From: Actinomadura terrae
GTDB lineage: Bacteria > Actinomycetota > Actinomycetes > Streptosporangiales > Streptosporangiaceae
Reading direction: 5' to 3'
DNA length: 64,000 nt
NCBI RefSeq assembly: GCF_022751215.1
Contig: NZ_JAICDG010000001.1
Coordinates: forward strand, 930,001 to 994,000
A model generated the notes under the pieces. That model was not told where the DNA came from and did no database searches. It was given only the letters and a program-made list of their open reading frames with translations. A program made the translations under genes and the position numbers. The stretch's first letter is position 1, and every line of letters starts with the position of its first letter. Below are positions 55,848 to 63,995 of this stretch, piece by piece.

Positions 55848-56753
55848 GTGGAGAACAGAGCCGTCCGCCAGCCGTGGGGCGCCGAGGTGATGGCCACCGG
55901 GATCGTGTCGATCGCGTTGCGGCTGGCCGGGGTGATGTGGGCCGCGCGCGGGCTCCTGGTGATCACGGCGGCCCTGTGGGTCGTGCTGGTGGTGACGTTC
56001 TGCGGGCTCCTCGCCGACGGATCGCGCCGCGAGGAGCTGTCCGTTCCCGCGATCCTCACCAGCGTCGCGGGCACCGGGGTCCTCGGGAACGGGATCGCGC
56101 TGTCGGGGCACGCCGTCACCGCCGTGGTCCCGCTCGTGATCGCGTTCGGGTTGTGGATGTTCCTGCTCCCGCGCGTCCTGCGGCGGCTCAAGCGGCGGCT
56201 GCCGGGGGCGGCGTACCTGGTCACGGTCGCGACGCAGTCGGTCGTCGTGCTCGCGGCGACGCTGGCCGACCTGCTGCCCGCGCACCTGCTCACCTGGCCC
56301 GCGGGCACGCTGCTCGCGCTCGGCCTCGCCCTGTACGTGTTCGTGCTCAGCCGGTTCGACTTCCGCCAGCTCTACCGGGGGGCCGGCGACCACTGGGTCC
56401 TCGCCGGGAGCCTGTCGATCTCGGCGCTCGCCTCCGCGCGGGTCACGAACGCGGCGGGCGACCCGCGGCCGCTGGAGTGGCTGACGTTCGCGATCCTCGG
56501 AGTCGCGCTCGCCTGGTACGCGGTGCTGGTCGTGTGCGAGGTGCTGTATCCCCGTCCCCGCTACGATCCGCGCCGCTGGTCGACGGTCTTCCCGCTCGGC
56601 ATGACGGCCGCGAGCGCGATGACGGCCGGTGCGGTCTGCTCCGTCCCGTGGCTCGGCACGCTCGGCAAGGCCCTCCTGTGGCCCGCCGTGGTCGCCTGGC
56701 TGGTGGTCGGGGTCGGTGCGATCCGTCAGGCGGTCGCGGTGTCGCGCTCCTGA
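55848..56753 (+). CDS. TDT/SLAC1-family membrane transporter
   Basis: A 301-residue protein with about ten hydrophobic helices. The start PWGAEVMATGIVSIALRL is the motif of the tellurite-resistance/dicarboxylate transporter family (TehA, SLAC1), and STVFPLGMTAASAMTAG near 230-245 is the internally related motif. These are anion channels or sulfite/malate exporters. GTG start. Its 3' end overlaps the opposed DUF397 gene by 28 bases. Confidence 0.82.
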   Translation: MENRAVRQPWGAEVMATGIVSIALRLAGVMWAARGLLVITAALWVVLVVTFCGLLADGSRREELSVPAILTSVAGTGVLGNGIALSGHAVTAVVPLVIAFGLWMFLLPRVLRRLKRRLPGAAYLVTVATQSVVVLAATLADLLPAHLLTWPAGTLLALGLALYVFVLSRFDFRQLYRGAGDHWVLAGSLSISALASARVTNAAGDPRPLEWLTFAILGVALAWYAVLVVCEVLYPRPRYDPRRWSTVFPLGMTAASAMTAGAVCSVPWLGTLGKALLWPAVVAWLVVGVGAIRQAVAVSRS

Positions 56754-56926
56754 AGCGGGGCGACGGCCGCGCGGAGGGCGGCGGGGGCGACGAGCAGGAC
56801 GGGGCCGTCGGGGTCCTTGCTGTCGCGGACCGCGACGGCTCCACCGAGCCCGGCCAGTTCGACGCAGTTGCCGCCGTTGGAGCCGGTGTGGCTGCTCCTG
56901 CGCCAGCGCGCGTTGCTCAGATCCAT
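56726..56926 (-). CDS. DUF397 small protein
   Basis: 66 residues: MDLSNARWRRSSHTGSNGGNCVELA, VAVRDSKDPDGPVLLV and a short helical tail, which is the DUF397 pattern. In streptomycetes such proteins pair with XRE-DUF5753 regulators and act as their antagonists or toxin-like partners. The ATG overlaps the end of the upstream regulator gene by ten bases. Confidence 0.92.
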   Translation of the reverse strand: MDLSNARWRRSSHTGSNGGNCVELAGLGGAVAVRDSKDPDGPVLLVAPAALRAAVAPLQERDTATA

Positions 56927-57729
56927 TTTTCCTGGGCGACCTTTCTCATCAGGTCACGGGACATGTCCTCGGTGAGCGCGCGGGAGCGGAGGGCGACCAG
57001 GGTGCGGGCCAGGACAGCCAGGTCCGACGGGTCGTCGGTGGTGATGGAGCGGATGGCCGTCTCGACGTAGGCGACCTCGCTGCGGTCGTCCATCGTCGCG
57101 ACCACGAAGGCGCCCATGTTGCCGTCGTGCTCACCACTCGCCAACACTACTTGAACGGTGATGTTGGGCAGCGTGCTCACCTCGACCAGGTGGTCGAGCT
57201 GCTCGCGCATGGTCCCGGCGTCGCCGACCCGCCGGTGCAGGGCCTGCTCGTCGATCAGCAGCACGAGGTCGGGCGGGGCGGGCCGGCCCTCGCCGGTGAC
57301 GATGCGCTGGCGTTCGATCCTGGCCTCGACGGCCTCCTGGTTGCCGTGCAGGATCGACGCCGCGTAGGCGGGCGTCTGGACCAGGCCCGTGACGAGCATC
57401 GGTTCCCAGGAGACGAGCATGGTGGCGTCGGCCTCGATCCCGGGCCAGTCGAACCAGAGCGGGACCGGGTGGTCGTCCTTGTTGAGGTCCTCCCACAGGT
57501 GGACGAGGGCGCCGTTGGCGTCCAGGTACTCGTCGACGAGCTCGACGAACGAGCGGGTGGCGCGCTTCTTGCCGTTCTCTATCTTGCTGACCTGCGGGCC
57601 GCTCACGCGGGCGACGTGGGCGATCGTCTCCTGCTTGACGCCCCGGGCCTCGCGCAGCCGCCGCAGCTGGCGGCCGAACGCGACGAGCACGGGGGAGGCC
57701 CGGGGGTGGCGTGGGCGATGTGGGGGCAT
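56917..57729 (-). CDS. XRE-family regulator with DUF5753 domain
   Basis: A 270-residue protein with an N-terminal Cro/XRE helix-turn-helix (FGRQLRRLREARGVKQETIAHVARVSGPQVSKIENGKKRATRSFVELVDEYL) followed by a DUF5753 domain (WEPMLVTGLVQTPAYAASIL, LLIDEQALHRRVGDAGTMREQLDHL, VVLASGEHDGNMGAFVV). It is the BldB/DUF397-associated regulator class common in morphologically complex actinomycetes. ATG 57729 is preferred over TTG 57771, because the inverted repeat at 57750-57773 fits a leader or operator. Confidence 0.88.
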   Translation of the reverse strand: MPPHRPRHPRASPVLVAFGRQLRRLREARGVKQETIAHVARVSGPQVSKIENGKKRATRSFVELVDEYLDANGALVHLWEDLNKDDHPVPLWFDWPGIEADATMLVSWEPMLVTGLVQTPAYAASILHGNQEAVEARIERQRIVTGEGRPAPPDLVLLIDEQALHRRVGDAGTMREQLDHLVEVSTLPNITVQVVLASGEHDGNMGAFVVATMDDRSEVAYVETAIRSITTDDPSDLAVLARTLVALRSRALTEDMSRDLMRKVAQEKWI

Positions 57730-57749
57730 CTCCTTGCCTCTCGGTGGAA

Positions 57750-57773
57750 GGTTGCCGTTGTAGGGCGGCAACC
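57750..57773. promoter_or_regulatory. Inverted repeat upstream of the XRE-DUF5753 gene
   Basis: GGTTGCCG (57750-57757), eight bases, CGGCAACC (57766-57773), perfect, ending 21 bases from the regulator ATG. Candidate autoregulatory operator. Confidence 0.55.
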
Positions 57774-57844
57774 GAATGCTAACCCAGAATGTGGCTCAAT
57801 GTATGTGTCCAGATACTCACAGTGATACATCGCTGGTGAACAGT

Positions 57845-57872
57845 GGGACCCCGGCTTTTCGGCCGGGGTCCC
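57845..57872. terminator. Terminator of the MMPL transporter gene
   Basis: GGGACCCCGGC (57845-57855) pairs with GCCGGGGTCCC (57862-57872), 11 bp perfect, twelve bases beyond the MMPL stop. Confidence 0.75.
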
Positions 57873-57883
57873 CTGCGGTTTTG

Positions 57884-59944
57884 TCAGTTGTGTGCCGGTT
57901 CGGGGGGACGGACGTGCCGCGCCGCCGACTGGGCGAGGCGGCCGGGCCACCAGAAGCGGCGCCCCGCGTCCAGCGCGAGCGCGGGGACGATGATCGAGCG
58001 GACGAGGAAGGTGTCCAGTAGCACGCCGAGCGCGACCAGCACGCCGATCTGCACCATCATCGTGATCGGCATGACGCCGAGGACGCCGAACGTGCTGGCG
58101 AGCACGACCCCGGCGCTGGAGATGACGCCGCCGGTCAGGCCGAGCCCGCGCATGACCCCGGTGCGGTGGCCGGACCGGGCCACCTCCTCGCGGACCCGGG
58201 AGACGAGGAACAGGTTGTAGTCCACGCCGAGCGCGACCATGAACAGGAAGCCCATGAGGGCGACCTGGGTGTCCAGCGCGGGGAAGCCGAACGCGTACCG
58301 GAACAGCAGCCAGGACGCGCCGAGCGCCGCGAAGTAGGACGCGACGACCGTGGCGATGACCAGCAGCGGGGCCACCAGCGCCCGGAGCAGGACCATCAGG
58401 ATCACCAGCACGACGCCGAGCACGAGCGGGATGACCACGCGCCGGTCGTGGGCCTGCGCGTCGGCCTTGTCGAGTTCTCTCGCGGCGCCCGCGCCGACGT
58501 CGGCGCCCGGGACGGCCCTGCGGATGTTCCTGACCGCGTCCTTCGCCGCCTCGCTGTCGGGGGCCGCCGTGAGGATGACGTCCGTCCTGGTGAGGCGGCC
58601 GTCGATGCTGCGCTCCGGCTGCTCGACGCGCGCGACCCCCGGGACGGCGCGGAGCGCGGCCGTGACCGGCTTCTCGGAGATGACCTGAAGGGGGCGGGTC
58701 CGGTCGCCGGAGAAGTGCTCGTTCAGCAGGCGCTCGCCGGCGGTGGAGCCGGGCGTGGTCGTGAGGAAGTGCTCGTTGTCGAGCCCGGTGTTGATGCCGA
58801 GCGCCCCGGCCGCCAGGGCCGCGAGGACGGCCGTCCCGGCGAGCCAGACGAGGCGGGGACGGGCGGCGACGCGGCGCCCGATCCGGTCCCAGACGCCGCC
58901 GCGCGCGGGCGGGGTGTCGCCGAACCGGGGGACGCGGGGCCAGAAGATCCAGCGGCCGAGGACCACCAGCAGGGCGGGCAGCAGCGACATGACCACGACG
59001 AGGCCGCCGAGGACGCCGATGGCGCCGATCGGGCCGAGCGCGTAGTTGAACCCCATCGTCGCCGTGAGCAGGCACAGCAGCCCGAGGCACACGGTGGCGG
59101 CGGACGCGACGACCGGCGCGGCGGCGTGCCGCAGGGCGACGCGCATCGCCTCGTGCGGGTCGGCGTGCCGGCGCAGCTCCTCGCGGTAGCGGGCGAGCAG
59201 GAGCAGCGCGTAGTCGGTGGTGACCCCGAAGACCAGGGCGTTGAGGATCGCCGACATGCCGTTCGCGACGTACAGGTCCGCGTGCTCGGCGAGCAGGTAG
59301 ACGACGGCGTTGCTGACCTGGAGCGAGACCGCCGCGCCGATCAGCGGCAGCAGCCACAGGACCGGGCTGCGGTAGGTGACCAGCAGGACGGCGGTGACCA
59401 GCACGATCGTGATGATCAGCAGCAGCTTGTCGATCTTCTCGAAGGCGTCGCCGACGTCCAGCGCCGACCCGGCGGGGCCGGTGAGGCGGATCTGGAGGCC
59501 GGGCGGCGCGTTCTCCTGGACGCGGTCGCGGATCTTCTCGGCGTTCTCGGACAGGTCGTCGTCGTCCACGAGCGGGACGTTCAGCATGAGCGCGCGCCCG
59601 TCCCGGGACGCGGCGGCCGGCGCGATCGGCCCGCTGGCGACCGGCGCGAGCGCGCGCCGGTCGGCCTCGGCGCGCGCCCGGTCGGCGGGCGTGATCCCGG
59701 AGTCGCGCACGTAGGCGACCAGGCCGGGCGCCGCCGCGCCGCCCGGGAAGCGCGGCGTCAGCTCCTCGACCCGCGTGGACTGGGCGCCGTGCGGCAGTTC
59801 GGAGGCGGAGCCGTCCTCGACGACGTCCGGGAGCTTCCCGGCGAAGGGGACGGCGACGATGACGATCGCGATCCAGAGCAGGAGGATCGCCCATTTGGTG
59901 CCGCGGCCTGGGGCCAGCGCGGCGAGTTTGCGTGAGAGCAGCAC
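57884..59944 (-). CDS. MMPL/RND-family transporter
   Basis: A 686-residue transporter with 12 predicted helices in two RND repeats (1 + 5 + 1 + 5) and two extracytoplasmic domains. The proton-relay helix motifs ALVFGVTTDYALLLLARYREELRRHADP and MVALGVDYNLFLVSRVREE are the MMPL signatures. These export lipids, siderophores or antibiotics. GTG start with GGAAAGGAG upstream. A helix-turn-helix gene 142 bases upstream on the same strand probably controls it. Confidence 0.9.
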   Translation of the reverse strand: MLLSRKLAALAPGRGTKWAILLLWIAIVIVAVPFAGKLPDVVEDGSASELPHGAQSTRVEELTPRFPGGAAAPGLVAYVRDSGITPADRARAEADRRALAPVASGPIAPAAASRDGRALMLNVPLVDDDDLSENAEKIRDRVQENAPPGLQIRLTGPAGSALDVGDAFEKIDKLLLIITIVLVTAVLLVTYRSPVLWLLPLIGAAVSLQVSNAVVYLLAEHADLYVANGMSAILNALVFGVTTDYALLLLARYREELRRHADPHEAMRVALRHAAAPVVASAATVCLGLLCLLTATMGFNYALGPIGAIGVLGGLVVVMSLLPALLVVLGRWIFWPRVPRFGDTPPARGGVWDRIGRRVAARPRLVWLAGTAVLAALAAGALGINTGLDNEHFLTTTPGSTAGERLLNEHFSGDRTRPLQVISEKPVTAALRAVPGVARVEQPERSIDGRLTRTDVILTAAPDSEAAKDAVRNIRRAVPGADVGAGAARELDKADAQAHDRRVVIPLVLGVVLVILMVLLRALVAPLLVIATVVASYFAALGASWLLFRYAFGFPALDTQVALMGFLFMVALGVDYNLFLVSRVREEVARSGHRTGVMRGLGLTGGVISSAGVVLASTFGVLGVMPITMMVQIGVLVALGVLLDTFLVRSIIVPALALDAGRRFWWPGRLAQSAARHVRPPEPAHN

Positions 59945-60086
59945 GAGGTGCTCTCCTTTCCGTGGAGGTGTCGTGTCGCGGTGAGCACGCCGTTGGGCGT
60001 GGTGATGCGGGGCTTCCGCCCGGCCGGGCCGGTGAGCTGCAACTCGCCGGCCCGGCCCCTTCGGCCCGTTCCCGGGCCTCCTGGGG

Positions 60087-60698
60087 TCAGGTGCCGTCCT
60101 CCTCCTCGGTGATCTCGGGGAACGCCAGGAGCCTGACGACGAGCGTGCGCGCGTCCGGCGGCGGGTCGCCGTCGTCGGCCTTGTAGCGGTAGAGCAGGGC
60201 GATGTAGTCCTCGAAGAACGGCCGGACCCGCTCCAGCGGCAGCGTGAGGGTCGAGAAGGAGAACAGCAGCGCGTCCGCCCACGGGCCGAGGTCCTCGCGG
60301 GCCCGCTGGAACCGTTCGAGCTGCTCCAGCTCGTTCGCGAACTCCAGGCGGGTGAGCTCCTCGACCGCCGCGCGCATCGGCGGCGTCTGCTCGCTGTAGC
60401 GGGGCAGCCGCCGGTCGGCCGGCTTGACCCGCCACCAGCGCTCCCGGCCGCGGCCGAGCTCGGGGACCTCCTCGACGAAGCCGTGCTTGGCGAGCTGGCG
60501 CAGGTGGTAGCTCGTCGCGCCGGTGCTCTGGCCGAGCGCGCGGGCGAGCGTGGTGGACGAGACGGGCCCGCGCCGCATGACCTCCGCGATGCGCTGCCGC
60601 AGCGGGTGCGCGAGGAGCCGCACCTGGCGCGGGTCGGTGATCTCCTCGGCGATGGGCCGGCTTGCCTCGGGCCCGCCCGCCGTGCCCTCGTCCTTCAT
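60087..60698 (-). CDS. ArsR-type winged-helix regulator
   Basis: A 203-residue regulator: ITDPRQVRLLAHPLRQRIAEVMRRGPVSSTTLARALGQSTGATSYHLRQLAKHGFVEEV is an ArsR/HTH_20 winged helix, followed by RERWWRVKPADRRLP and a helical C-terminal domain. No metal-binding cysteines are seen. ATG 60698 has TAGCGT seven bases upstream on the minus strand, so a leaderless transcript is likely. Probable regulator of the MMPL gene behind it and of itself. Confidence 0.87.
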   Translation of the reverse strand: MKDEGTAGGPEASRPIAEEITDPRQVRLLAHPLRQRIAEVMRRGPVSSTTLARALGQSTGATSYHLRQLAKHGFVEEVPELGRGRERWWRVKPADRRLPRYSEQTPPMRAAVEELTRLEFANELEQLERFQRAREDLGPWADALLFSFSTLTLPLERVRPFFEDYIALLYRYKADDGDPPPDARTLVVRLLAFPEITEEEDGT

Positions 60699-60715
60699 GG
60701 CGAGGACGCTACGAG

Positions 60716-60747
60716 TTGCCAAGGGTCTTTGCAACGCTTCTTGGCAA
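60716..60747. promoter_or_regulatory. Operator of the ArsR-type regulator
   Basis: TTGCCAAG (60716-60723), 16 bases, CTTGGCAA (60740-60747), perfect. It begins just upstream of the TAGCGT box and spans the -35 region. Confidence 0.6.
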
Positions 60748-60831
60748 GGTTCACCGGACGGGGTGAGCGCGGCGCGGCGGACGGAACCTGAGGGGGAGGA
60801 AGGACCTCACTCCGGGGGGCGAGAACTGTCC

Positions 60832-60872
60832 CGTGTCCTTGGCTGACGGACACGTTGACGGTCAACTAAAGT
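60832..60872 (+). promoter_or_regulatory. Promoter with two nested inverted repeats before the XRE gene
   Basis: CTGACG (60843-60848), 18 bases, TAAAGT (60867-60872) is a plausible promoter. CGTGTCC (60832-60838) with GGACACG (60848-60854), and GTTGAC-G-GTCAAC (60854-60866), are both perfect; the second fills the -35/-10 spacer. Confidence 0.55.
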
Positions 60873-60903
60873 TCTTCGGCAGTCGAGGAGCGAAGGGGAC
60901 CAG

Positions 60904-61350
60904 GTGAGCACCGTGCAGGAGATCTCGCCGGGGGCGACGCTGGCGGAGAAGGTCGAGTGGCTGATCCGCAACCTGTGGCCCGCGGACGCCGCGCCGCCCC
61001 GCAACAACGTCGAGGCGGCCGCGGCGATCGCGCGCGCCACCGGCGAGGACATCTCGTCCACCACCGTGTGGAAGCTGCGCACCGGACGGCAGGAGAACCC
61101 CCAGCTCAAGACCCTCACCGCGCTCGCGACGTTCTTCGGCGTGCCGATCGGCTACTTCGGATTCCCGGGCGAGGCGCGCTCGATCGACGAGGACCTCACG
61201 CTCCAGGCCCTGCGCCGCGACGTCGAGCAGGGGGTCATCCGGCCCGAGGTGCTGCGCGCGCTGGTCGACCTGTCCGCGGAGGCCCGCTGGGTCGTCGACG
61301 AGATGATCCTCAGCGCGGCCGCCGCCGACCGGCAACGCCGCAACGCCTAG
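60904..61350 (+). CDS. XRE-type regulator (EspR-like layout)
   Basis: A 148-residue protein with an N-terminal helix-turn-helix whose recognition region reads NNVEAAAAIARATGEDISSTTVWKLRTGRQENPQLKTLTALATFFGVPIGYF, then a short C-terminal helical part (ALRRDVEQGVIRPEVLRALVDLS). Layout matches the EspR/nucleoid-type XRE proteins of mycobacteria, which have a C-terminal dimer domain. GTG start with GAAGGGG upstream. Likely binds the dyad in its own promoter. Confidence 0.85.
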   Translation: MSTVQEISPGATLAEKVEWLIRNLWPADAAPPRNNVEAAAAIARATGEDISSTTVWKLRTGRQENPQLKTLTALATFFGVPIGYFGFPGEARSIDEDLTLQALRRDVEQGVIRPEVLRALVDLSAEARWVVDEMILSAAAADRQRRNA

Positions 61351-61424
61351 CGCCGCCGCCTCCGATCCCTGGGCCTGGAGCGCCCCTTCAGCGACCTCAG
61401 CCGTCACGCGGGCGCGTAGCTGAG

Positions 61425-61479
61425 CGGTGGGGGCCGACGCCGGAGGCGAGGCCCCCACCGGGAAGATCGCGAAGCGATC
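61425..61479. terminator. Tandem hairpins between convergent genes
   Basis: CGGTGGGGGCC (61425-61435) pairs with GGCCCCCACCG (61450-61460); then GATCGC-GAA-GCGATC (61465-61479). Both perfect. A bidirectional terminator for the XRE and glycosidase-like genes. Confidence 0.75.
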
Positions 61480-61498
61480 CGCGCCCGCAAAGGCACGG

Positions 61499-62635
61499 TC
61501 ACGTCCCGAGCCGCCAGGCGAGGGACGTGGGCCGGGACTTCTTGAACATCGCGGCGTAGCGGCGGGCCACGGTGTGGAACGCCGCTCTCGGCTCCCAGTC
61601 GCCCGTGGCCGGGTAGTTGCGCGGCGAGTCCAGCGGCAGCACCGAGACCAGCGCGAAGCCCGCCATGTCGAGGTCGAGGCAGGGTTCGGGCATGTGCGGG
61701 GAGTCCGACTCGATGAAGTTGTAGACGAACGCGCCGTACACGCCCTCGGCCTCGTAGACGTCGAGCAGCTCGGAGATGTAGCGGGACTGCACCCGCTCGT
61801 CCCGGACGTAGCCCGGCGGGATGATCGGCGGCTTGTGGTCCCAGTCGATGATGTCGAAGCCGTCGCCGCCGCGCCTGTCGGCGCCCCGGTACGCGCAGCA
61901 GCCGAACTCGGTGATCACGACCGGCTTGCCGAACCGGTGCAGCGCCCGCACGTCCTGGACGTAGGTCGCCTCGTTCGTCGCGTCCCGGTACAGGTCGACG
62001 CCGACCACGTCGAAGCCGCCCCAGGCGACCTGCTCCCACATGCCCGAGCTGTAGGTGAGGCGCCCGCCGAACAGCGGCCGGACGGTTTTCAACGCCCGCG
62101 CGAGGAACGCGTTGAGCCGCTCGTTGTAGCCCTTCCCCGCCGGGGTGCCGAGGTTCGCGGCCCGCTCCTTGTAGTCGTCGCCGGGGACGAGCCCCGACAT
62201 GAAGATCGTCAGTTCGCAGCCCACCGAGATCCCGATGTCCGGATACGTGCGGCGCAGGGCCTCGGCGGCGCGGGAGACCGAGGTGAGGAACGCCAGCGTC
62301 GTCCGCGCGTCCCGGTCGAACTGGCGGGGCTCCAGCCAGACGTACAGGCCCTCCTCGGCGGCGTGGCGCGCGACGAGCATCAGGCGGGCGGCGTCCGAGC
62401 CGAGGACGATGATCGCGTTGCAGTGCAGGTCGCGGGCGATCGCGCGGACCTCGCGCCGCACGTACGCGGGGTTCCACACCTCGCGCTCGGTGTCGTAGTT
62501 GACGCCGTGCTGCTCCAGGGCGCGTCGCCCGCCCCCGGACGCGGCGCGCGCGGGCGGCGCGGCGCCCGTGATCGCGACGGCCGCGGTGGCCGCCCCCACG
62601 AGCACGGTCCGCCGGCTGACCGGTAGTTGTGGCAT
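61499..62635 (-). CDS. Tat-exported glycoside hydrolase-like (beta/alpha)8 protein
   Basis: A 378-residue protein with a twin-arginine signal (SRRTVLVGAATAAVAITGAAPPARA). The mature part begins HGVNYDTEREVWNPAYVRREVRAIARDLHCNAIIVLG and carries two acidic blocks placed like clan GH-A catalytic residues: VGCELTIFM (acid/base) and VVITEFGCCAY (nucleophile). Databases often label this family 'abortive phage infection protein'; the sequence itself looks like a secreted glycosidase. ATG 62635 is set by GAGGAG and the signal. Confidence 0.8.
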   Translation of the reverse strand: MPQLPVSRRTVLVGAATAAVAITGAAPPARAASGGGRRALEQHGVNYDTEREVWNPAYVRREVRAIARDLHCNAIIVLGSDAARLMLVARHAAEEGLYVWLEPRQFDRDARTTLAFLTSVSRAAEALRRTYPDIGISVGCELTIFMSGLVPGDDYKERAANLGTPAGKGYNERLNAFLARALKTVRPLFGGRLTYSSGMWEQVAWGGFDVVGVDLYRDATNEATYVQDVRALHRFGKPVVITEFGCCAYRGADRRGGDGFDIIDWDHKPPIIPPGYVRDERVQSRYISELLDVYEAEGVYGAFVYNFIESDSPHMPEPCLDLDMAGFALVSVLPLDSPRNYPATGDWEPRAAFHTVARRYAAMFKKSRPTSLAWRLGT

Positions 62636-62778
62636 GCGCTGGCTCCTCACTGGTCGGGCCGCCCAGACGACGAGCCTCGCTCGGGACGGCCCGTCCGGGC
62701 AGCGGCCAGGGGACCACGCCGCCGTGACCAAAGTCGCCGGGGCGCCGCCCGAAGGTCGATCAACGCCCAGAACGCGCG

Positions 62779-63174
62779 TCAGGAGAGGAGGCCGCGCTCG
62801 TCCGCGAGGTCGAGGGCCGCCTGTGCGGCGGGCGCGAGCAGGTGCCGTTCGCCGCGTCCGACATAGCGGTACTCGTCGACCTCGCCCGCCGCAGCCATCG
62901 CGCCGCTGTAGGACGCGGTGAAGCACGCCATCCGGACCCGCGCGAAGTCGGGCTGGTCGTGCGCGGGCGCGCGGATCACGCCCAGCTCGCGGAAGGACGG
63001 CGCGTCCAGCTCCAGGTCGAGCTCCTCGCGGACCTCGCGCGACAGCGCGGACCAGTCGCTCTCGCCGGGCTCCCGCTTGCCGCCGGGCAGGTAGAGCAGA
63101 TCGCGGCCCCGGGAGCGGACGGCGAGCAGCCGCCCGCCGGAGACCTGCACCCAGGCGACGACGTCGAGTTCCAT
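62779..63174 (-). CDS. Nudix hydrolase
   Basis: A 131-residue enzyme with the Nudix box GGKREPGESDWSALSREVREELDLEL (31-56): G-x5-E-x7-REVREE, with Asp in place of the usual Gly near its end. Hydrolyses a nucleoside diphosphate linked to another moiety; substrate unknown. It starts five bases after the stop of the SAM hydroxide adenosyltransferase gene, so they are co-transcribed. Confidence 0.9.
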   Translation of the reverse strand: MELDVVAWVQVSGGRLLAVRSRGRDLLYLPGGKREPGESDWSALSREVREELDLELDAPSFRELGVIRAPAHDQPDFARVRMACFTASYSGAMAAAGEVDEYRYVGRGERHLLAPAAQAALDLADERGLLS

Positions 63175-63179
63175 GCCGG

Positions 63180-63995
63180 TCAGTCTGCCAGCCGCACGGT
63201 GTCCGTCAGCCGTACGGTGACGGCCTCGCCCCGGAAGCCGAACCGCTCCACGGCGGACCCCTGGTTGACCGCGAAGGCGAGCCGCCCCGAGGAGTCCGTC
63301 AGCAGCAGCGGCTCGCCGACGGGAACGCTCCCGAACGTCTCGGCGAAGGTGACCCGCGCGGCGCGTCCGGGCCAGGACACCTCCAGCGCGGCGCCGTGGG
63401 CCACCGGGCCGAGGGCCGCAGCGAGGTCGTCCGGCCCGGCGTTGACGATCACGCTGCCGAACCGGTCGGTGTAGAGGTACGCGGCGGTCAGCACGCCGCC
63501 CTCGCCGCGCGGCGGCGCGACGTCGAGCGGCAGCGGCGTGACCTGCGGCCCGAACGCGGCGATGTCGGCGCCGCGCGCCAGGTGCGCGGCGGCGGGGGAG
63601 AAGATGTCGCGCCCGTGGAAGGTGGACGAGACGCGCGGCAGCCGGTAGGCCCGGTTCTCCAGGACGTGCGCCCTGACCACGCCGCCCAGTTCCTCCGCCG
63701 CCGGGACGAGCAGGCCGTTGTCCGGGCCGACGAGCACGTCGCCGCGTCCGGTCTCGACGGCCAGCGGGCGCCTCGGGGTGCCGACGCCCGGGTCGACGAC
63801 GCCCACGTGCACGCCGACCGGGAGGTAGGGCAGCCCCTGGACCAGCAGCATCGCGCCCTCGGCGACCGCGTACGGAGTCACCTCGTCCGACAGCACGAGC
63901 ACGGTGGCCCCGGGCGCGATCGTGTGGACGACCCCCGCGCAGATGGCGGTGTAGGAGGCGCCGAAGTCGGTGGTCAGGCTGACGAACGGCGGCAC
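63180..63995 (-). CDS. SAM hydroxide adenosyltransferase (DUF62; chlorinase/fluorinase family)
   Basis: A 271-residue member of the family that splits S-adenosylmethionine with hydroxide to adenosine and methionine, related to fluorinase. FVSLTTDFG at the start, Asp68 and Arg75 in VVDPGVGTPRRP, GPDNGLL, and His127 in FHGRDIFSPAA form the Asp-Arg-His set of the hydroxide-using branch, so it is not a halogenase. GTG 63995 fits the family start; the window ends five bases upstream, so the promoter is unseen. Confidence 0.92.
   Translation of the reverse strand: MPPFVSLTTDFGASYTAICAGVVHTIAPGATVLVLSDEVTPYAVAEGAMLLVQGLPYLPVGVHVGVVDPGVGTPRRPLAVETGRGDVLVGPDNGLLVPAAEELGGVVRAHVLENRAYRLPRVSSTFHGRDIFSPAAAHLARGADIAAFGPQVTPLPLDVAPPRGEGGVLTAAYLYTDRFGSVIVNAGPDDLAAALGPVAHGAALEVSWPGRAARVTFAETFGSVPVGEPLLLTDSSGRLAFAVNQGSAVERFGFRGEAVTVRLTDTVRLAD

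Noticed and set aside
61499..62635. Phage abortive-infection gene
   Set aside because: Tat signal and glycosidase-like acidic motifs argue for a secreted enzyme; no phage-defence neighbours here.
63180..63995. Fluorinase or chlorinase
   Set aside because: The Asp-Arg-His set (68, 75, 127) marks the hydroxide-using branch; no halogen-metabolism genes are near.
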